Shown here piece after piece: positions 1-9,615 of a DNA stretch of 64,000 bases (the stretch's first letter is position 1; each line of letters opens with the position of its first letter). Source of the DNA: Streptomyces sp. WAC08241 (GTDB taxonomy: Bacteria; Actinomycetota; Actinomycetes; Streptomycetales; Streptomycetaceae); NCBI GenBank assembly GCA_007858575.1, contig CP042279.1:1798001-1862000 (forward strand), read 5' to 3'. Below the pieces are notes generated by a model. It was given only the letters and a program-made list of their open reading frames with translations, searched no databases and was not told where the DNA came from. The position numbers and the translations under genes are program-made.

Positions 1-276
1 GGCCTCGCGGGCGACCGCGATCATGCCCGGCGACAGGTCCACCCCGAAGGCCTCGGCGCCGATGCTCCGCAGATGGGACGTCACCCGGCCGGTCCCGCAG
101 CCGAGGTCCCCGATCGTACGGGGCCCGCCGGACCGCTCCACCTCCTCCGCGAACCCGGCGATCACCGCCCGGTCCAGCGGCACCGCGTCCAACTGGGCGG
201 AGAGCAACCGCTCGTAGTCGGTGGCGACGGTGTCGTACGAGCGGCGGGTGGCGGTGACGTGCGCGGCTTCGGTCAT
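1..276 (-). CDS. Class I SAM-dependent methyltransferase (3' end cut off by window edge)
   Basis: The first 92 residues are present and read from the ATG at 276 leftwards. About 50 residues in lies the glycine-rich SAM-binding motif DLGCGTGRVT, followed by a VDLSPGM motif II-like strand, as in Methyltransf_11/25 enzymes. The N-terminus has the usual Y-D-x-V-A-x-D-Y-E lead-in helix. The substrate cannot be told because the C-terminal half lies outside the window. No frameshift is seen in this part. Confidence 0.85.
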   Translation of the reverse strand, partial: MTEAAHVTATRRSYDTVATDYERLLSAQLDAVPLDRAVIAGFAEEVERSGGPRTIGDLGCGTGRVTSHLRSIGAEAFGVDLSPGMIAVAREA

Positions 277-441
277 GACGGCACCCTACGGCCGCGCCGG
301 AAGGCGGAAGGGCGGTGGCCCGCCCCGAGGAAGGGCGGGCCACCGTCGCGGCGCGACTTCGCCTTCGCGCCCGGGGAGCGCGAACTCCCATGGGGGGTGC
401 CGCCCCGGCTCGCGGGGCGGCACCGGTCGGTCGTCGGCCGG

Positions 442-1333
442 TCAGTAGCGCCGGCCGCGGGCGTCGGGGTCGTCCGGGTCCTCGAGGCCCTCGACCTCGA
501 TCTCTCCTTGCGGACCTCGCCCGAGACGGTCTGCTCCTCCGTGACCTCGTCGGCCTTGAGGCTCACCCGCTCGACCGGGACGGTCCGGGTCTCCACGACG
601 GGGCGCTCCTCGTGGAGGATGACCTCGTGCTCGGCCTCGGTGATCTCCGGGCCGGACAGGGCCTCGTCGCGGTTGGCGTCCGTGATCGGCTCCCGCTCGA
701 TCCGCACCTCTTCGTGGCTCACGGGAATGGTCTGCTGGACCTCTTCGGTCACCACGTACTTGCGCAGCCTGACGCGTCCGGCCTCCGTGCGCTCGACGCC
801 GACGTGCATCTGCTCCTCGGAGCGGGTCATCGCGTCGTCGTCCGTGCCCCTGGCGCGTCTGGCGGTGTCGCCCGCCATGTACCCCTCGGAGGTGCCCATG
901 GGGCCGGTCGCGGTGCCGGTTCCCATCCCGGCCGCGGTGCCGGTGCCCGCCGCGGTTCCGGTCTCGCCGTGGGCCCAGCCGCCCTCACCGGGCTCGTTGG
1001 CCCGCTGCCAGGCGTCGTCCCACGCGATGCCGTAGTGCTCGAAGAGACGGTGCTCCTCGCTCGGAGAGGTGTCCGCCGGCGTCGACGTCCACGTTGGGGG
1101 CGTCCTTGATGGTGGACTTGGGGTACGGGACCTCCAGGTGGTCGTCGACCAGAGCCGCGTCCTTGATCGGGACGAAGGATTCACTGGTGCCGAACATGCC
1201 GGTCTTCACCGTCACCCACTCCGGAAGGCCGGTCGCGTCGTCGACGAAGATGCTTCGCGTCGCCGACCTTCTTGCCCTCCGCGTCGTAGACGGGATGGTC
1301 CAGCACGGCGTGGATCTGCTCTCGGGCGATCAT
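442..1333 (-). CDS. PRC-barrel / DUF2382 (YsnF/AvaK-type) stress protein, frameshifted
   Basis: The start ATG at 1333 has an AGGAGG ribosome site just upstream. The N-terminal 90 residues (from MIAREQIHAVLDHPVYDAEG) form a PRC-barrel, and the C-terminal 120 residues form the charged DUF2382 domain with repeated E/R-rich beta strands (for example YVVTEEVQQTIPVSHEEVRI). A Gly/Thr/Ala-rich linker of MGTGTA-type repeats joins them. Three single-base breaks near 1248, 1085 and 500 split the gene; restoring them gives about 298 residues ending in GRRY. PRC/DUF2382 proteins are linked to envelope or general stress; the exact function is unknown. The gene stands alone, facing the vWA operon behind it. 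Confidence 0.85.
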
Positions 1334-1374
1334 GTCGACCCTCCTGCTCTCTCTCGTCTCGTTCACCACGCCTC

Positions 1375-1398
1375 TTACCAGACGAACGACAGAGAAAC
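1375..1398 (-). promoter_or_regulatory. Possible SigB/SigF-type stress promoter upstream of the PRC/DUF2382 gene
   Basis: On the minus strand GTTT (1398-1395) is followed after 14 bases by TGGTAA (1380-1375), resembling the GTTT-N14-16-GGGTAT general-stress promoter pattern. It lies about 40 bases before the start codon. The -10 half is imperfect, so this is a candidate only. Confidence 0.3.
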
Positions 1399-1468
1399 GG
1401 TACAAATCCATCTAATTATGTTGAATCATTAAACATGTGGACGCGGGGACGGGGCGGGCGGGGACGGC

Positions 1469-1502
1469 GAGGGCCCCACCGCTCCGCAGCGGTGGGGCCC
1501 TC
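1469..1502 (-). terminator. Hairpin terminator after the vWA-operon
   Basis: A perfect 15-bp stem (1469-1483 with 1488-1502) and 4-base loop lie 18 bases beyond the stop codon at 1520 of the leftward gene. Actinobacterial terminators often lack a U tract, as here. Confidence 0.8.
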
Positions 1503-1519
1503 GGCGGGTTCCGGAAGGG

Positions 1520-2350
1520 TCAGGCGACCGGCGGGATCCGGGACGGGCGGCCCGCGCCGCGCGTCAGGACGTAGCCGCCGATGCCCGCGAGCGCCGCGAG
1601 GACGCCGCCCGCCACGGTCCACAGCCAGCGGTCGGACCACCAACCGGAGGACCAGCCGTCCTCCGGGGCCGCCGCCTCGACGGCGGACGGGCGGCCCGCG
1701 TCGGCGTCCGCCTCCGCCCGGTCGGCGGTCGTCGCGCCCGGCACGAGCGGCGCGGCGAGCGCCCCGTCGGTGGCGTGGGCGCCGCCCTCGTCCTTGACGT
1801 CCACCCCGAGCCGGGCGTCGAAGGGCTGGCCGAGGTCCTCGTCCGGCAGGCCCGTGACGGTCAGGCGTACGGAGTAGCTGCCGGGCAGCGGGTCGTTCGC
1901 CCAGGCGTCGGCCGAGGCGCGCACCGGGCGCAGCACGCAGGCGAGTTCCACCTTCGCCGCGTCCTTCGCGGCCGTGCGGGACTGCGTCCCGTACATGCAC
2001 GGCTGGCGGCGCCGCAGGCCGTCGTACACGTCGATCCGCCAGGTGGAGGGCCGTGCCGCAGGGCCGCGTCCGGCAGGGTGACGACGGCGTTCACCGTCGG
2101 CCGCTGCCCGGTGTCCGCGGGGAACACCCAGTACAGGTAGTCGCCCGTGGCGGCCTGCGCGGTGGCCTGCTGCCCCGGGAGGAACCTCGCGGCGGTGCGG
2201 AAGGTGGTGCCTGCCTCCGTCGGACCCGCGGGGAGCGGGTGTCCGGGGTCGCGGTGCCGGAGGGGAGTCGGCGACGGCGGCCGGGCCCGAGAGCCCGAGC
2301 AGGGCCGCGCCCGCGAGCGCGGCCGCGGCGAGCGTGCGTACGGTGCGCAT
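1520..2350 (-). CDS. Secreted, C-terminally membrane-anchored protein, partner of the vWA gene (frameshifted)
   Basis: The ATG at 2350 overlaps the stop of the vWA gene by one base (TGATG), so translation is probably coupled. The product opens with a signal peptide (MRTVRTLAAAALAGAALLGL). An extracellular beta-rich region follows (YLYWVFPADTGQRPTVN, then WRIDVYDGLRRRQ) with a few cysteines (QPCMYG, ELACVLRP). It ends in a transmembrane helix (WLWTVAGGVLAALAGIGGYV) and a short basic tail, giving type I topology. At least two single-base breaks lie near 2200-2260 and 2055. I do not recognise the family. Its layout mirrors its neighbour, so the pair probably forms one surface assembly. Confidence 0.7.
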   Translation of the reverse strand: MRTVRTLAAAALAGAALLGLSGPAAVADSPPAPRPRTPAPRGSDGGRHHLPHRREVPPGAAGHRAGRHGRLPVLGVPRGHRAAADGERRRHPAGRGPAARPSTWRIDVYDGLRRRQPCMYGTQSRTAAKDAAKVELACVLRPVRASADAWANDPLPGSYSVRLTVTGLPDEDLGQPFDARLGVDVKDEGGAHATDGALAAPLVPGATTADRAEADADAGRPSAVEAAAPEDGWSSGWWSDRWLWTVAGGVLAALAGIGGYVLTRGAGRPSRIPPVA

Positions 2351-3625
2351 CAGTGGGTCCTCCAGACGGCGACGCGCCAGCGGGACAGCCAGCCCCAGAT
2401 CAGACCGGCCAGGAAGCCGGCGAGCACCAGCGCGCCGAGCAGCCACCAGCCCCGGCCGAGACCGAACGAGGCCACGTCCGAGGCGCTCGAAGGACCGTCG
2501 ACGACGTCCACGGCCAGCTCGATCGGCATGCCGGGCGTCGTCTTGACCGACGGGGAGCGGAGAAGGAGTTGCTGACCTGGAGGCAGACCGTCTCGGCGGC
2601 CGGCTTGGCGTCGTCGGAGTCGGTGCCGGACAGCTCCGGCTTCGGATAGCGCAGCCCGGTCGATATCACGTCCGTGCGCCCGTCACCGGCCTCGGAGCCG
2701 CGGGTGATCTCCCGGCCGTGGCGGGTGACGGCGCGCAGCAGCACCCCGTAGTCGTCGTTGACGGCACGGTCGGCCGACACGCTGACGGAGGCGCGCAGCT
2801 CCTGGCCGGGCAGCAGGTCCACCCGGTACCAGCGGTGCTCGCCGAAGGCCTCGCGGTCCGTGTACAGGCCGGGCTTCAGCTCCGGGGCGTCGGCGCACCG
2901 CGCGGCGCCCCGGGCGGCGACGGGCGTGACGACCGGGTCGGCCGCGCGGTCGACCAACTGCCGGACGCGGCGCGAGAGTTCGTCGGTGCGGTGGACCGAG
3001 GTGTACGTGCCTCCGGTCGCCTCCGCGATGCAGGTGAGCTGTTGCCGGGTCTTGGCGTCCGGCACCAGGCCCAGGGTGTCGATGACGAGGTGGATGCCCT
3101 TCGCCGCGATCTCCCGCGCCACCTGGCAGGGGTCGAGCGGGGCGCAGGTGTCCTCGCCGTCCGTGATGAGCACGATCCGGCGGGTGGCGTCACCGCCCTC
3201 CAGGTCCTTCGCCGCGCCGAGCAGTGCCGGACCGATCGGAGTCCAGCCCGTGGGGGCCAGGGTGGCCACCGCGGTCTTGGCCTCGGTCCGGTCGAGCGGC
3301 CCGACCGGATAGAGCTGACGGGTGTCCTTGCAGCCCTGCTTGCGGTCCTGTCCCGGATAGTCGGCGCCCAGGGTCCGGATGCCGAGGCGCACCTCCTCGG
3401 GCACCGCGTCGAGGACCTCGTTGAAGGCCTGCTTCGCGGCGGCCATGCGGGACTTGCCGTCGATGTCCTCGGCCCGCATGGAGCCGCTGACGTCGAGCAC
3501 CAGCTCGACCTTGGGGGTTCCTTCGCCGTCGGCGCGTCGGCGGCCGCCTGCGTCGGCAGGAGCGCGGCGCCCAGGGCGGCGAGCAGCGCGCAGGCCCCGG
3601 TCGCCAGCCGTTTTCTCGTGATCAT
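2350..3625 (-). CDS. Secreted von Willebrand factor A domain protein with C-terminal membrane anchor (frameshifted)
   Basis: The start ATG at 3625 is followed by MITRKRLATGACALLAALGA, a signal peptide. The vWA domain begins with the MIDAS motif DVSGSM, and the later T (GWTPIG) and D (LITDGEDT) metal-site positions are present. A second extracellular beta region ends in a C-terminal transmembrane helix (WWLLGALVLAGFLAGLIWGW). Breaks lie near 3520, where a run of five C needs six, and near 2550. vWA domains with intact MIDAS bind protein ligands through a metal ion; here the role is likely envelope or surface. It is the first gene of a two-gene operon. Confidence 0.85.
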
Positions 3626-3695
3626 CGCCGGATCGTATTGACGATCGTCCGACAAACCAAAACGGGGGTGGAGACAGGGCCCGGGGCGCCCGGCC

Positions 3696-3959
3696 TCAGC
3701 CGGAAGGAGCGGCGGGATCCTCCGCGTCGTCCTCGGGGAGGGCCCGGGCCCGTACGGCGTGGGCGGGGTCCTGGTGACCCCCGGAGGGCATGACGCGCAC
3801 CTCGCCCCGGTCGCTGATCTCCGCGCGGATGATGCCGGTCGGGTCGGTGTAGATGGGGTGGCCCCCGGAGCCCTTGTAGAGGGTGCGTTCCACGACCACG
3901 ACGTCCTGGGTGGCGCCCGTGACGTCGGTGAACACCAGCTCGTATCTGGATATGCTCAT
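3696..3959 (-). CDS. Small DUF6296-like protein
   Basis: This is an intact 87-residue reading frame from the ATG at 3959 (MSISRYELVFTDVTGATQDV). The product is soluble and beta-rich, with motifs GGHPIYTDPTGI and RAEISDRGEVRV typical of the small Streptomyces family I recall as DUF6296. No function is known. It is one of the few genes here with no frame break, and the family is normally this short. The neighbouring hydrolase is on the same strand but 57 bases upstream, so co-transcription is possible. Confidence 0.75.
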   Translation of the reverse strand: MSISRYELVFTDVTGATQDVVVVERTLYKGSGGHPIYTDPTGIIRAEISDRGEVRVMPSGGHQDPAHAVRARALPEDDAEDPAAPSG

Positions 3960-4016
3960 TTGCCCTATTTTACGCCGTTGTCGAACCGCTCCTGTTCCGG
4001 GCGGCGGGAACACCGC

Positions 4017-4849
4017 TCAGGCCGTACGGGACACGGCGTCCACCAGGTGCGCCAGAGCCGCCCCGAGGGCCGCCGCCCCGGGGCCCGCCGCGCCGCCCGG
4101 TTCCGGCATGTAGAGGTCCCGGCGGATCTCCACCATCAGCGCGTGGACCCGCGGCTCCCGGCCGTAGTGCGCCAGCGGGACGTAGGTCCCGGCGAAGGGG
4201 CTGTCCGTCCCCACCCCGCCGAATCCCGCCGAACGCCTCCCGCGCCGCGTCGAGGAGCGCGGGAGGCGTGTGGAAGGCGTCCGTGCCGAGGCAGACCGGG
4301 GGCCGGGGGCCGTCGCCGTGCAGCTCGTACGGCAGCGGTTCGCTCGGATACGAGTGGACGTCGATCACCACCGCCCGGCCTGCCGCCGCCAGCCGCCCGG
4401 CCACGGCCCCGGCCATGCCCCGCGCGTACGGCGTGAAGTACCGGTCGAGCAGCGGTGCCGGGTCGAATCCGGCCGGCGCAGCGCGGCCCGGTGCGTGGTG
4501 CGCGTGTAGACCGCCCCCATGCCGACGGCCGCCATCTCCTCCCGCTCGTCCGGGAAGCGCTCGGGGTCGACGACGAGCCGGGAGAGCCGGTTGACGAACC
4601 GCCAGGGGGGCCGTACCGGCCGCCGCCGCGGCCGCGGCGGCGATCTCCGCCGTGTGCGCGTCGGTGATGTGGTCCAGTTCCCGTGCCAGTTCGTCGTCGC
4701 CGAGCAGGATCCCGGCCCGTACGTCGGCGGGCACCGCGCGGGAGGAGTGCGGCACGTGCAGGAGGACGGGGAGTCCGGGGCGCCGGGAGGAGGGCGAAGG
4801 AAGGGGCGCGGGAGGTTTCGGCCGTGGCGGCGCGCGGAGTCTCGGTCAT
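4017..4849 (-). CDS. N-formylglutamate amidohydrolase (frameshifted)
   Basis: The frame from the ATG at 4849 carries the family signatures in order: [10 protein letters not shown] near the N-terminus, [10 protein letters not shown], then [20 protein letters not shown] with GMGAVYTRT, then [15 protein letters not shown], and near the C-terminus [15 protein letters not shown]. The family (HutG/FGase-like) hydrolyses N-formyl-L-glutamate to formate and glutamate, the last step of one histidine-degradation route. No other hut gene is visible, so the substrate could differ. Breaks lie near 4780, 4610, 4470 and 4215. The GTGCGG-rich DNA between it and the rightward HPP gene is a shared divergent promoter zone. 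Confidence 0.85.
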
Positions 4850-5036
4850 GCCGGGATCCTCTCCCGACCCCGCCCGCGGCGTCACGAAACCGCTGGTTAG
4901 AGTGGTGGGAGGTGGCGCCGCCGCACCAGGACCGGGCGCGAGGCCGGGCCGGCTGTCGACCCCGGGGACCCGTACGGCCACCCCTGCCCCTGCTTCGCCC
5001 GGCCCATGGCCGCCTGTCCCGGAAACGCCGCATCGC

Positions 5037-5630
5037 ATGAGTACCGACACCGCCCTGCCCCCGAGGCCGCCCCCGCCGCCCTCACTGCCCCCGCCGCTTC
5101 CGGGTCCACCGCCGCCCCCGGTCCGGGCGCCCCCGGCGGCCGAGGATGGCCGGGCGCGCTCCGGCCCGGCCCGCCCCCGCGGCCGCCGTCCACAGCGTCA
5201 GCGCCGCCACGGCCGCCCTCCTCGGGCTCGTCGGCCTCGGCGCCCTCCTCCACGAACCCGTCCTGATACCCCCGCTGGCCGCCAGCGCCGCCCTGGTGCA
5301 CTGCGCCCCCGCGCTGCCCCTCGCCCAGCCCCGGAGCGTGGTCGTCGGCCATCTGCTCGGAGCCGCCGCCGGATACGCGGTGGGCGCCGCCGCGAGCGGC
5401 AGCGCCTGGGCCGCCGCGCTCGCCGCCGGCGTCACCCTCGCGCTCACCACCCTGGCCCGGACCCCGCACTCCCCGGCCTGTGCCACCGCCGTCGTGATCG
5501 TGCTCCAGGCGCCCGCCCCCGGCCGGTTCGTCCCCTCCTCCTGGGCTCCACGATCCTGCTCGTCCTGACCGCGTTCGCCGCCTCCCGCGTCCGGCGCGCG
5601 GCACCGAGGTACCCCGCCTACTGGTGGTGA
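5037..5630 (+). CDS. HPP family integral membrane protein (frameshifted)
   Basis: The ATG at 5037 starts a proline-rich cytoplasmic tail (about 35 residues). Four hydrophobic helices follow, including [20 protein letters not shown] and [20 protein letters not shown]. The motif [14 protein letters not shown] corresponds to the position of the HPP-x-A signature that names the family, but the second proline is changed. The protein ends [17 protein letters not shown] proteins are four-helix membrane proteins; in cyanobacteria and plants some move nitrite, but function in actinobacteria is not established. Breaks lie near 5125 and 5535. Confidence 0.7.
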   Translation: MSTDTALPPRPPPPPSLPPPLPGPPPPPVRAPPAAEDGRARSGPARPRGRRPQRQRRHGRPPRARRPRRPPPRTRPDTPAGRQRRPGALRPRAAPRPAPERGRRPSARSRRRIRGGRRRERQRLGRRARRRRHPRAHHPGPDPALPGLCHRRRDRAPGARPRPVRPLLLGSTILLVLTAFAASRVRRAAPRYPAYWW

Positions 5631-6015
5631 CCCCGGGCCCGGCGCCCGCGTGAGCCCCGGCCGGGCGACCGTACGCCCTCCCGCCGTGCGCGTGTGCGGG
5701 CGCCTGTGACCCGATGCGCCCCGGCACTCCGCGCTCCCGCGCGCCTCCGCAGGGGTGATCGCGTCAACTTCCGTCCGGTTCCAGTCGGAAACCCCCTGGG
5801 GACCCGGGTTGTTCACGGTCCGGCCCACCAGTGCGTATTACCCTTCGTTGGTCTTCGCTTGACCATGTCTTGGTGAAGCGTGATGCCGGTGTGACTCCGG
5901 GGAGGGACGTGCCGTGCCCGGCCACGGGCCGTCCCGGACCGTCCTGGTCCGTCCCGTCCGTCCGCGCGACCACCGGCCCGTCCCCGCTCCTCGGATCCCG
6001 TGAGGGGAGATCCGC
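5631..6015 (+). other. Non-coding leader before the SulP gene, with a small hairpin
   Basis: No convincing coding frame is seen in these 385 bases. An imperfect 10-bp inverted repeat (5856-5865 with 5871-5880, one mismatch, 5-base loop) lies about 135 bases before the SulP start, and a TTGACC hexamer sits inside its left arm. A promoter and 5' leader for the transporter is the simplest reading. The ribosome site GAGGGGAG is at 6002-6009. Confidence 0.5.
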
Positions 6016-7557
6016 ATGCCGCCCTCCTCGTCCCGCCCCCGGCAGTTCCCGAACCTCCAGCAGTTCCCGCACCTCCGGCAGGACTTCGCAGCCTCCCTGG
6101 TCGTCTTCCTCGTCGCCCTGCCGCTCTGCATCGGCGTGGCCGTCGCCTCCGGCGTGCCCGCCGAACTCGGCCTGATCACCGGCATCGTCGGCGGCGTCGT
6201 CACCGGCCTCATGCGGGGCAGCAGCCTCCAGGTCTCCGGACCCGCCGCCGGCCTCACCGTCCTCGTCCTGGAGGCGGTCCGGGCCTTCGGCCTCGCCGCC
6301 CTCGGCGTCATCGTGCTCCTCGCCGGACTGCTCCAGATCCTCATGGGCCTGCTGAGGTGGGGCCGCTGGTTCCGGGCCATCTCCCTCTCGGTCGTCGAGG
6401 GCATGCTCGCCGGCATCGGCCTCGTCATCGTGGCCGGCCAGCTCTACGCCGCGGCCGGACTCGACGCCCCCGACTCCGGCCTCGCCCGGCTCGCCGGACT
6501 CCCGGCCGCCCTGGTGCGCGCGCTGACCTCCACCGCCAACCTGGTCCCGCTCGCCGTCGCCGCCGGCACGGTCCTCGTGGTCGTGGGCTGGCGGCACCTG
6601 CCCCGAGGGCGCGGGCCGTGCCCGGCGCGCTCGTCGCGGTCCTCCTCGCGGCCCTCGCCACCGCCCTCCTCGACCTGCCCGTCGCCACCGTGCGGGTGAG
6701 CGGCGTCCTGGACGCCGTGCGCGTGCCCGGCGCGGACGCCTTCGCCGGCCTGGCCGACCTCGCCCTGCTCGGCACCGTCCTCGCCTTCGCGCTGATCGCC
6801 TCGGCGGAGTCGCTGTTCAGCGCGGCGGCCGTGGACCGGCTGCACGACGGACCGCGCACCGAGTACGACAGGGAGCTGCTCGCCCAGGGGTCGGCAACAC
6901 GGTCTGCGGCGTGCTTGGCGCCCTCCCCATGACCGCGGTGATCGTGCGCAGTTCGGCCAACGTCCAGGCAGGGGCCAGGACCAAGGCCTCCCGGGTGCTC
7001 CACGGCGTGTGGCTGCTCCTCTTCGCCGCCCTGCTGCCCGCCACCCTGGAGTACGTGCCGCTCGCCGCGCTCGCCGGCATCCTCGTCCACGCCGGCTGGA
7101 AGCTGATCCCCTTCAAGGGGCTGGTCACGCTGTGGCGCGGCCACCGGGGCGAGGCGCTCGTCCTGGTCGCGACGGCCGTGGCGATCGTCACGGTCAACAT
7201 GTTCGAAGGGGTCCTGATCGGACTCGTGCTCTCCGTCGCCAAGGCGGCCTGGGACGCCTCCCACCTCCGCGTCGAGCGGACCGACGACGGCCACGGGCCG
7301 GTGCGCGTCAGCCTGTCGGGGAACGTCACCTTCCTGCGGCTGCCGAAGATACTCGACACGCTCGAAGCCCTCCCCGGGGACCGCCCGGTCGAACTGGACC
7401 TCTCCGGACTCCAGCACCTCGACCACGCCTGCCGCGCCGCCCTGGAGACCTGGGCCGAACGCCACTCCGCCGGCCCCGACTCCGTACGCCTGCACGGCCC
7501 GCCGGAGCACGCCCCGGCCGGCCTGCGGACGGCGAGCCCGCGCGGACGGGTTCCTGA
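6016..7557 (+). CDS. SulP family inorganic anion transporter with C-terminal STAS region (frameshifted)
   Basis: The ATG at 6016 follows GAGGGGAG at a good distance. The N-terminal half has the SulP signature (LVVFLVALPLCIGVAVASGV, GLMRGSSLQVSGPAAGLTV) and about ten hydrophobic segments. The central block has ESLFSAAAVDRLH and VIVRSSANVQAGARTK, both typical of bacterial SulP proteins. The C-terminal 110 residues (VRVSLSGNVTFLRLPKI, VELDLSGLQHLDHACRAA) form a STAS domain. The family carries sulfate, bicarbonate or other anions with cations; the substrate here is unknown. Breaks lie near 6600 and 6893, and probably 7535, after which a stop at 7557 precedes a small hairpin; without that last break the frame runs to 7642. 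Confidence 0.9.
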
Positions 7558-7651
7558 CCCGTGGTCACCTCCACGTGTCCGTGGGGAGATCGGGGATGAG
7601 GGCGTCGGTCCGGGGTACCCGATGACCGTCCAACCCACTTAGGGAGGAATC

Positions 7652-7878
7652 ATGGGTCTGGGAGCTTTCATCATTCTGATCGCGGTGGGGGCCATTCTCA
7701 CGTTCGCGTCCGACTGGCAGATGGAGGGCGTCAACCTCGATCTGGTCGGCCTGATCCTCATGGCCGTCGGCATCATCGGCACGGCGGCCTACGTCAGCGT
7801 GCTGCGCCGGCGCCGGATGATCGTCCCCCGGTCGCCCCCACGGTCACCACCGAGGACGACCGGAGGGACCTGCTCTGA
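7652..7878 (+). CDS. Small two-helix membrane protein (DUF6458-like)
   Basis: AGGAGG nine bases before the ATG at 7652 fixes the start. The product has two transmembrane helices (MGLGAFIILIAVGAILTFAS and LVGLILMAVGIIGTAAYVSV) joined by a short loop containing DWQMEGVNLDLVG. A basic patch and an acidic C-terminus (TTEDDRRDLL) follow, about 76 residues in all. It matches the small actinobacterial family I recall as DUF6458, function unknown. One break near 7835 is needed to reach the TGA at 7876. It may be cotranscribed with the SulP gene 94 bases upstream. Confidence 0.75.
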
Positions 7879-7958
7879 GCGAATGAGCGAACGGAACGCC
7901 ACCGCTGCCGTCATCGTCACGGACACACGGCACGAGTCCCGGGGACACGACGCGGGAC

Positions 7959-8011
7959 ACGGCACGAGAGGGGTGGCCGCGCTTCGGGCGTGGCCACCCC
8001 TCTCGTGCCGT
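7959..8011. terminator. Strong bidirectional hairpin terminator
   Basis: A 20-bp perfect stem (7959-7978 with 7992-8011) lies between the converging small membrane gene and the RsbW-like kinase gene, so it can end both transcripts. Confidence 0.85.
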
Positions 8012-8052
8012 TCCCGTGCCGTCCTCCGCCGTGCCCGGCGGGACGGACGCCC

Positions 8053-8487
8053 TCACCGGTCCACCGTCACCGCCGCGTGGATGGTCTTGCCGTCCGGCCG
8101 GGCGTCCACGGTGACCTCCCGGCACAGTCGCAGCACGATCGGCCAGCCGAAGCCGCCGGGGCGCAGCTCGTCGTGGAGCTCGTGGCGCGGCGCCTCCCCG
8201 CTGGCGTCCGCCACGGACACGGTCACGCGGTCGGGGCCGACGGCGATGCCGAAGTCGGTGACCCCGCCGCCGTGCCGGTGCGCGTTCGTGACCAGCTCCG
8301 ACGTGACGAGCAGCAGGTCGTCGACCTGGCCCGGCGGCAGCGGACCGAGGGCCGCGAGCGTGTGGCAGACCAACTCCCGCGCCTGCGCGGGCGTACCGAC
8401 CGGCGACGGCCCGTACGATCCGGCGCCGGGGCGGGCCGTCGGGGCCGCCGGCGTACGGGACCGGGTGTCGCTCCGAGTGTTCATCAC
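8053..8487 (-). CDS. RsbW-like ATP-binding protein (HATPase_c_2), possible anti-sigma kinase
   Basis: This is an intact frame of 144 residues from GTG 8487 (an ATG follows at 8484). The single GHKL domain shows the N box LVTSELVTNAHRHGG, a D-x-G-like motif (VSVADASGEAPRHEL) and the GGFGWPIV lid glycine motif. Such short kinases in Streptomyces act as anti-sigma or anti-anti-sigma-phosphorylating switch proteins. It is divergent from a SigB/SigF-type sigma gene with 177 bases between them, which favours a role in controlling that sigma factor, though this pairing is inferred from position only. Confidence 0.8.
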   Translation of the reverse strand: MMNTRSDTRSRTPAAPTARPGAGSYGPSPVGTPAQARELVCHTLAALGPLPPGQVDDLLLVTSELVTNAHRHGGGVTDFGIAVGPDRVTVSVADASGEAPRHELHDELRPGGFGWPIVLRLCREVTVDARPDGKTIHAAVTVDR

Positions 8488-8664
8488 ATGGTCCCTTTCT
8501 TACCGATTCCTCAACAGGTGACGGAATTCGCCTGCCCGTTCGCACAGAAGTGATGCACGCCACTCCGATCGGAGCGGAAGCCGCGTTTCGGGGAGTGTGT
8601 TCGGAAAGTGGGGGTACGAGAACCGGAACTGCTGAACGGACCGTGAGAAAGAGGAGGTTGTCGC

Positions 8665-9534
8665 GTGCGGACCGAGACGGCCGAAGTGATGGCGACGTAC
8701 GTGACGAGCGGTACGTGCGAGGACCTGCCCGTCCTGGAGGCCCCCACGAGGTGGCACCCCAGGACGCCCGCACCCTGACGAAGGTGTTCCTCCGCGAGCT
8801 GGCGGAACGGGAGGAGGGCACCGAGGCGTACCAGTACGTCCGGAACACCCTGATCGAGATCAACATGTCGCTCGTGCGGTACGCCGCGGGGCGGTTCCGC
8901 GCGCGGGCCGACGAGATGGAGGACATCGTCCAGGTCGGCATGATCGGCCTGATCAAGGCGATCGACCGCTTCGACCTCTCGCGCGAGGTGGAGTTCGCGA
9001 CCTTCGCCGTGCCGTACATCGTGGGCGAGATCAAGCGCTTCTTCCGGGACACCACCTGGGCGGTGCACGTCCCCCGCCGCCTCCAGGAGGCACGGGTGGA
9101 GCTGGCGAAGGCGACCGACGAGCTGAGCTCGCGGCTCGGCCGGGCCCCCGGGTCGCGGAGCTGGCGATGCTGATGGGACTTCCCGAGGAGGAGGTGGTCG
9201 AGGCCCAGATCGCCTCGAACGGATACAACTCGACTCGCTGGACGCCGCGATCAGCGGCGGCGACGAGAGGACGAGGCGGCCCTGGCCGACTTCATCGGCG
9301 AGGAGGACCCGGCCCTCGCGCGCTCTTCGAGGACTTCCACACCCTCGCCCCGCTCGTGGTGGCCCTCGACGAGCGCGACCGGCTGCTGCTCCACCTCCGC
9401 TTCGTCGAGGAGCTGACGCAGGCGCAGATCGGCGAGCGGCTCGGCGTCTCCCAGATGCACGTCTCGCGGCTCCTGGCCCGCAGCCTCAACCGTCTGCGCG
9501 AGGGCATGTTCGAGCAGCCGCGCGCGCCCGCTGA
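8665..9534 (+). CDS. RNA polymerase sigma factor, SigB/SigF/SigG subfamily (frameshifted)
   Basis: GTG 8665 is chosen because GAGGAGG lies seven bases before it. Region 2 is complete (LVRYAAGRFRARADEMEDIV, QVGMIGLIKAIDRFDLSREV, FATFAVPYIVGEIKRFFRDT). Region 3 begins WAVHVPRRLQEARVELAKAT. Region 4 ends with RLLLHLRFVEELTQAQIGERL and GVSQMHVSRLLARSLNRLRE, the -35 recognition helix. This matches stress and sporulation sigma factors of the SigB/F family. Five one-base breaks (near 8743, 9150, 9232, 9268 and 9318) each need one extra base. The stop at 9534 is reached after a last break and is followed by a hairpin. Confidence 0.9.
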
Positions 9535-9553
9535 GCACCCGGCGCGCCCGACG

Positions 9554-9593
9554 ACAGGGCTCCCGCCCGATTCCTCCGGAGCGGGAGCCCTGT
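9554..9593. terminator. Hairpin terminator between sigma gene and ectD
   Basis: A perfect 13-bp stem (9554-9566 with 9581-9593) and 14-base loop lie between two converging genes, 20 bases after the sigma stop and 23 bases after the ectD stop. Confidence 0.75.
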
Positions 9594-9615
9594 TCCGTGT
9601 GCGGGCGCCCGGCGG

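Noticed and set aside
5856..5880. Riboswitch before the SulP gene
   Set aside because: Only one short imperfect hairpin is seen; no known aptamer core is recognised.
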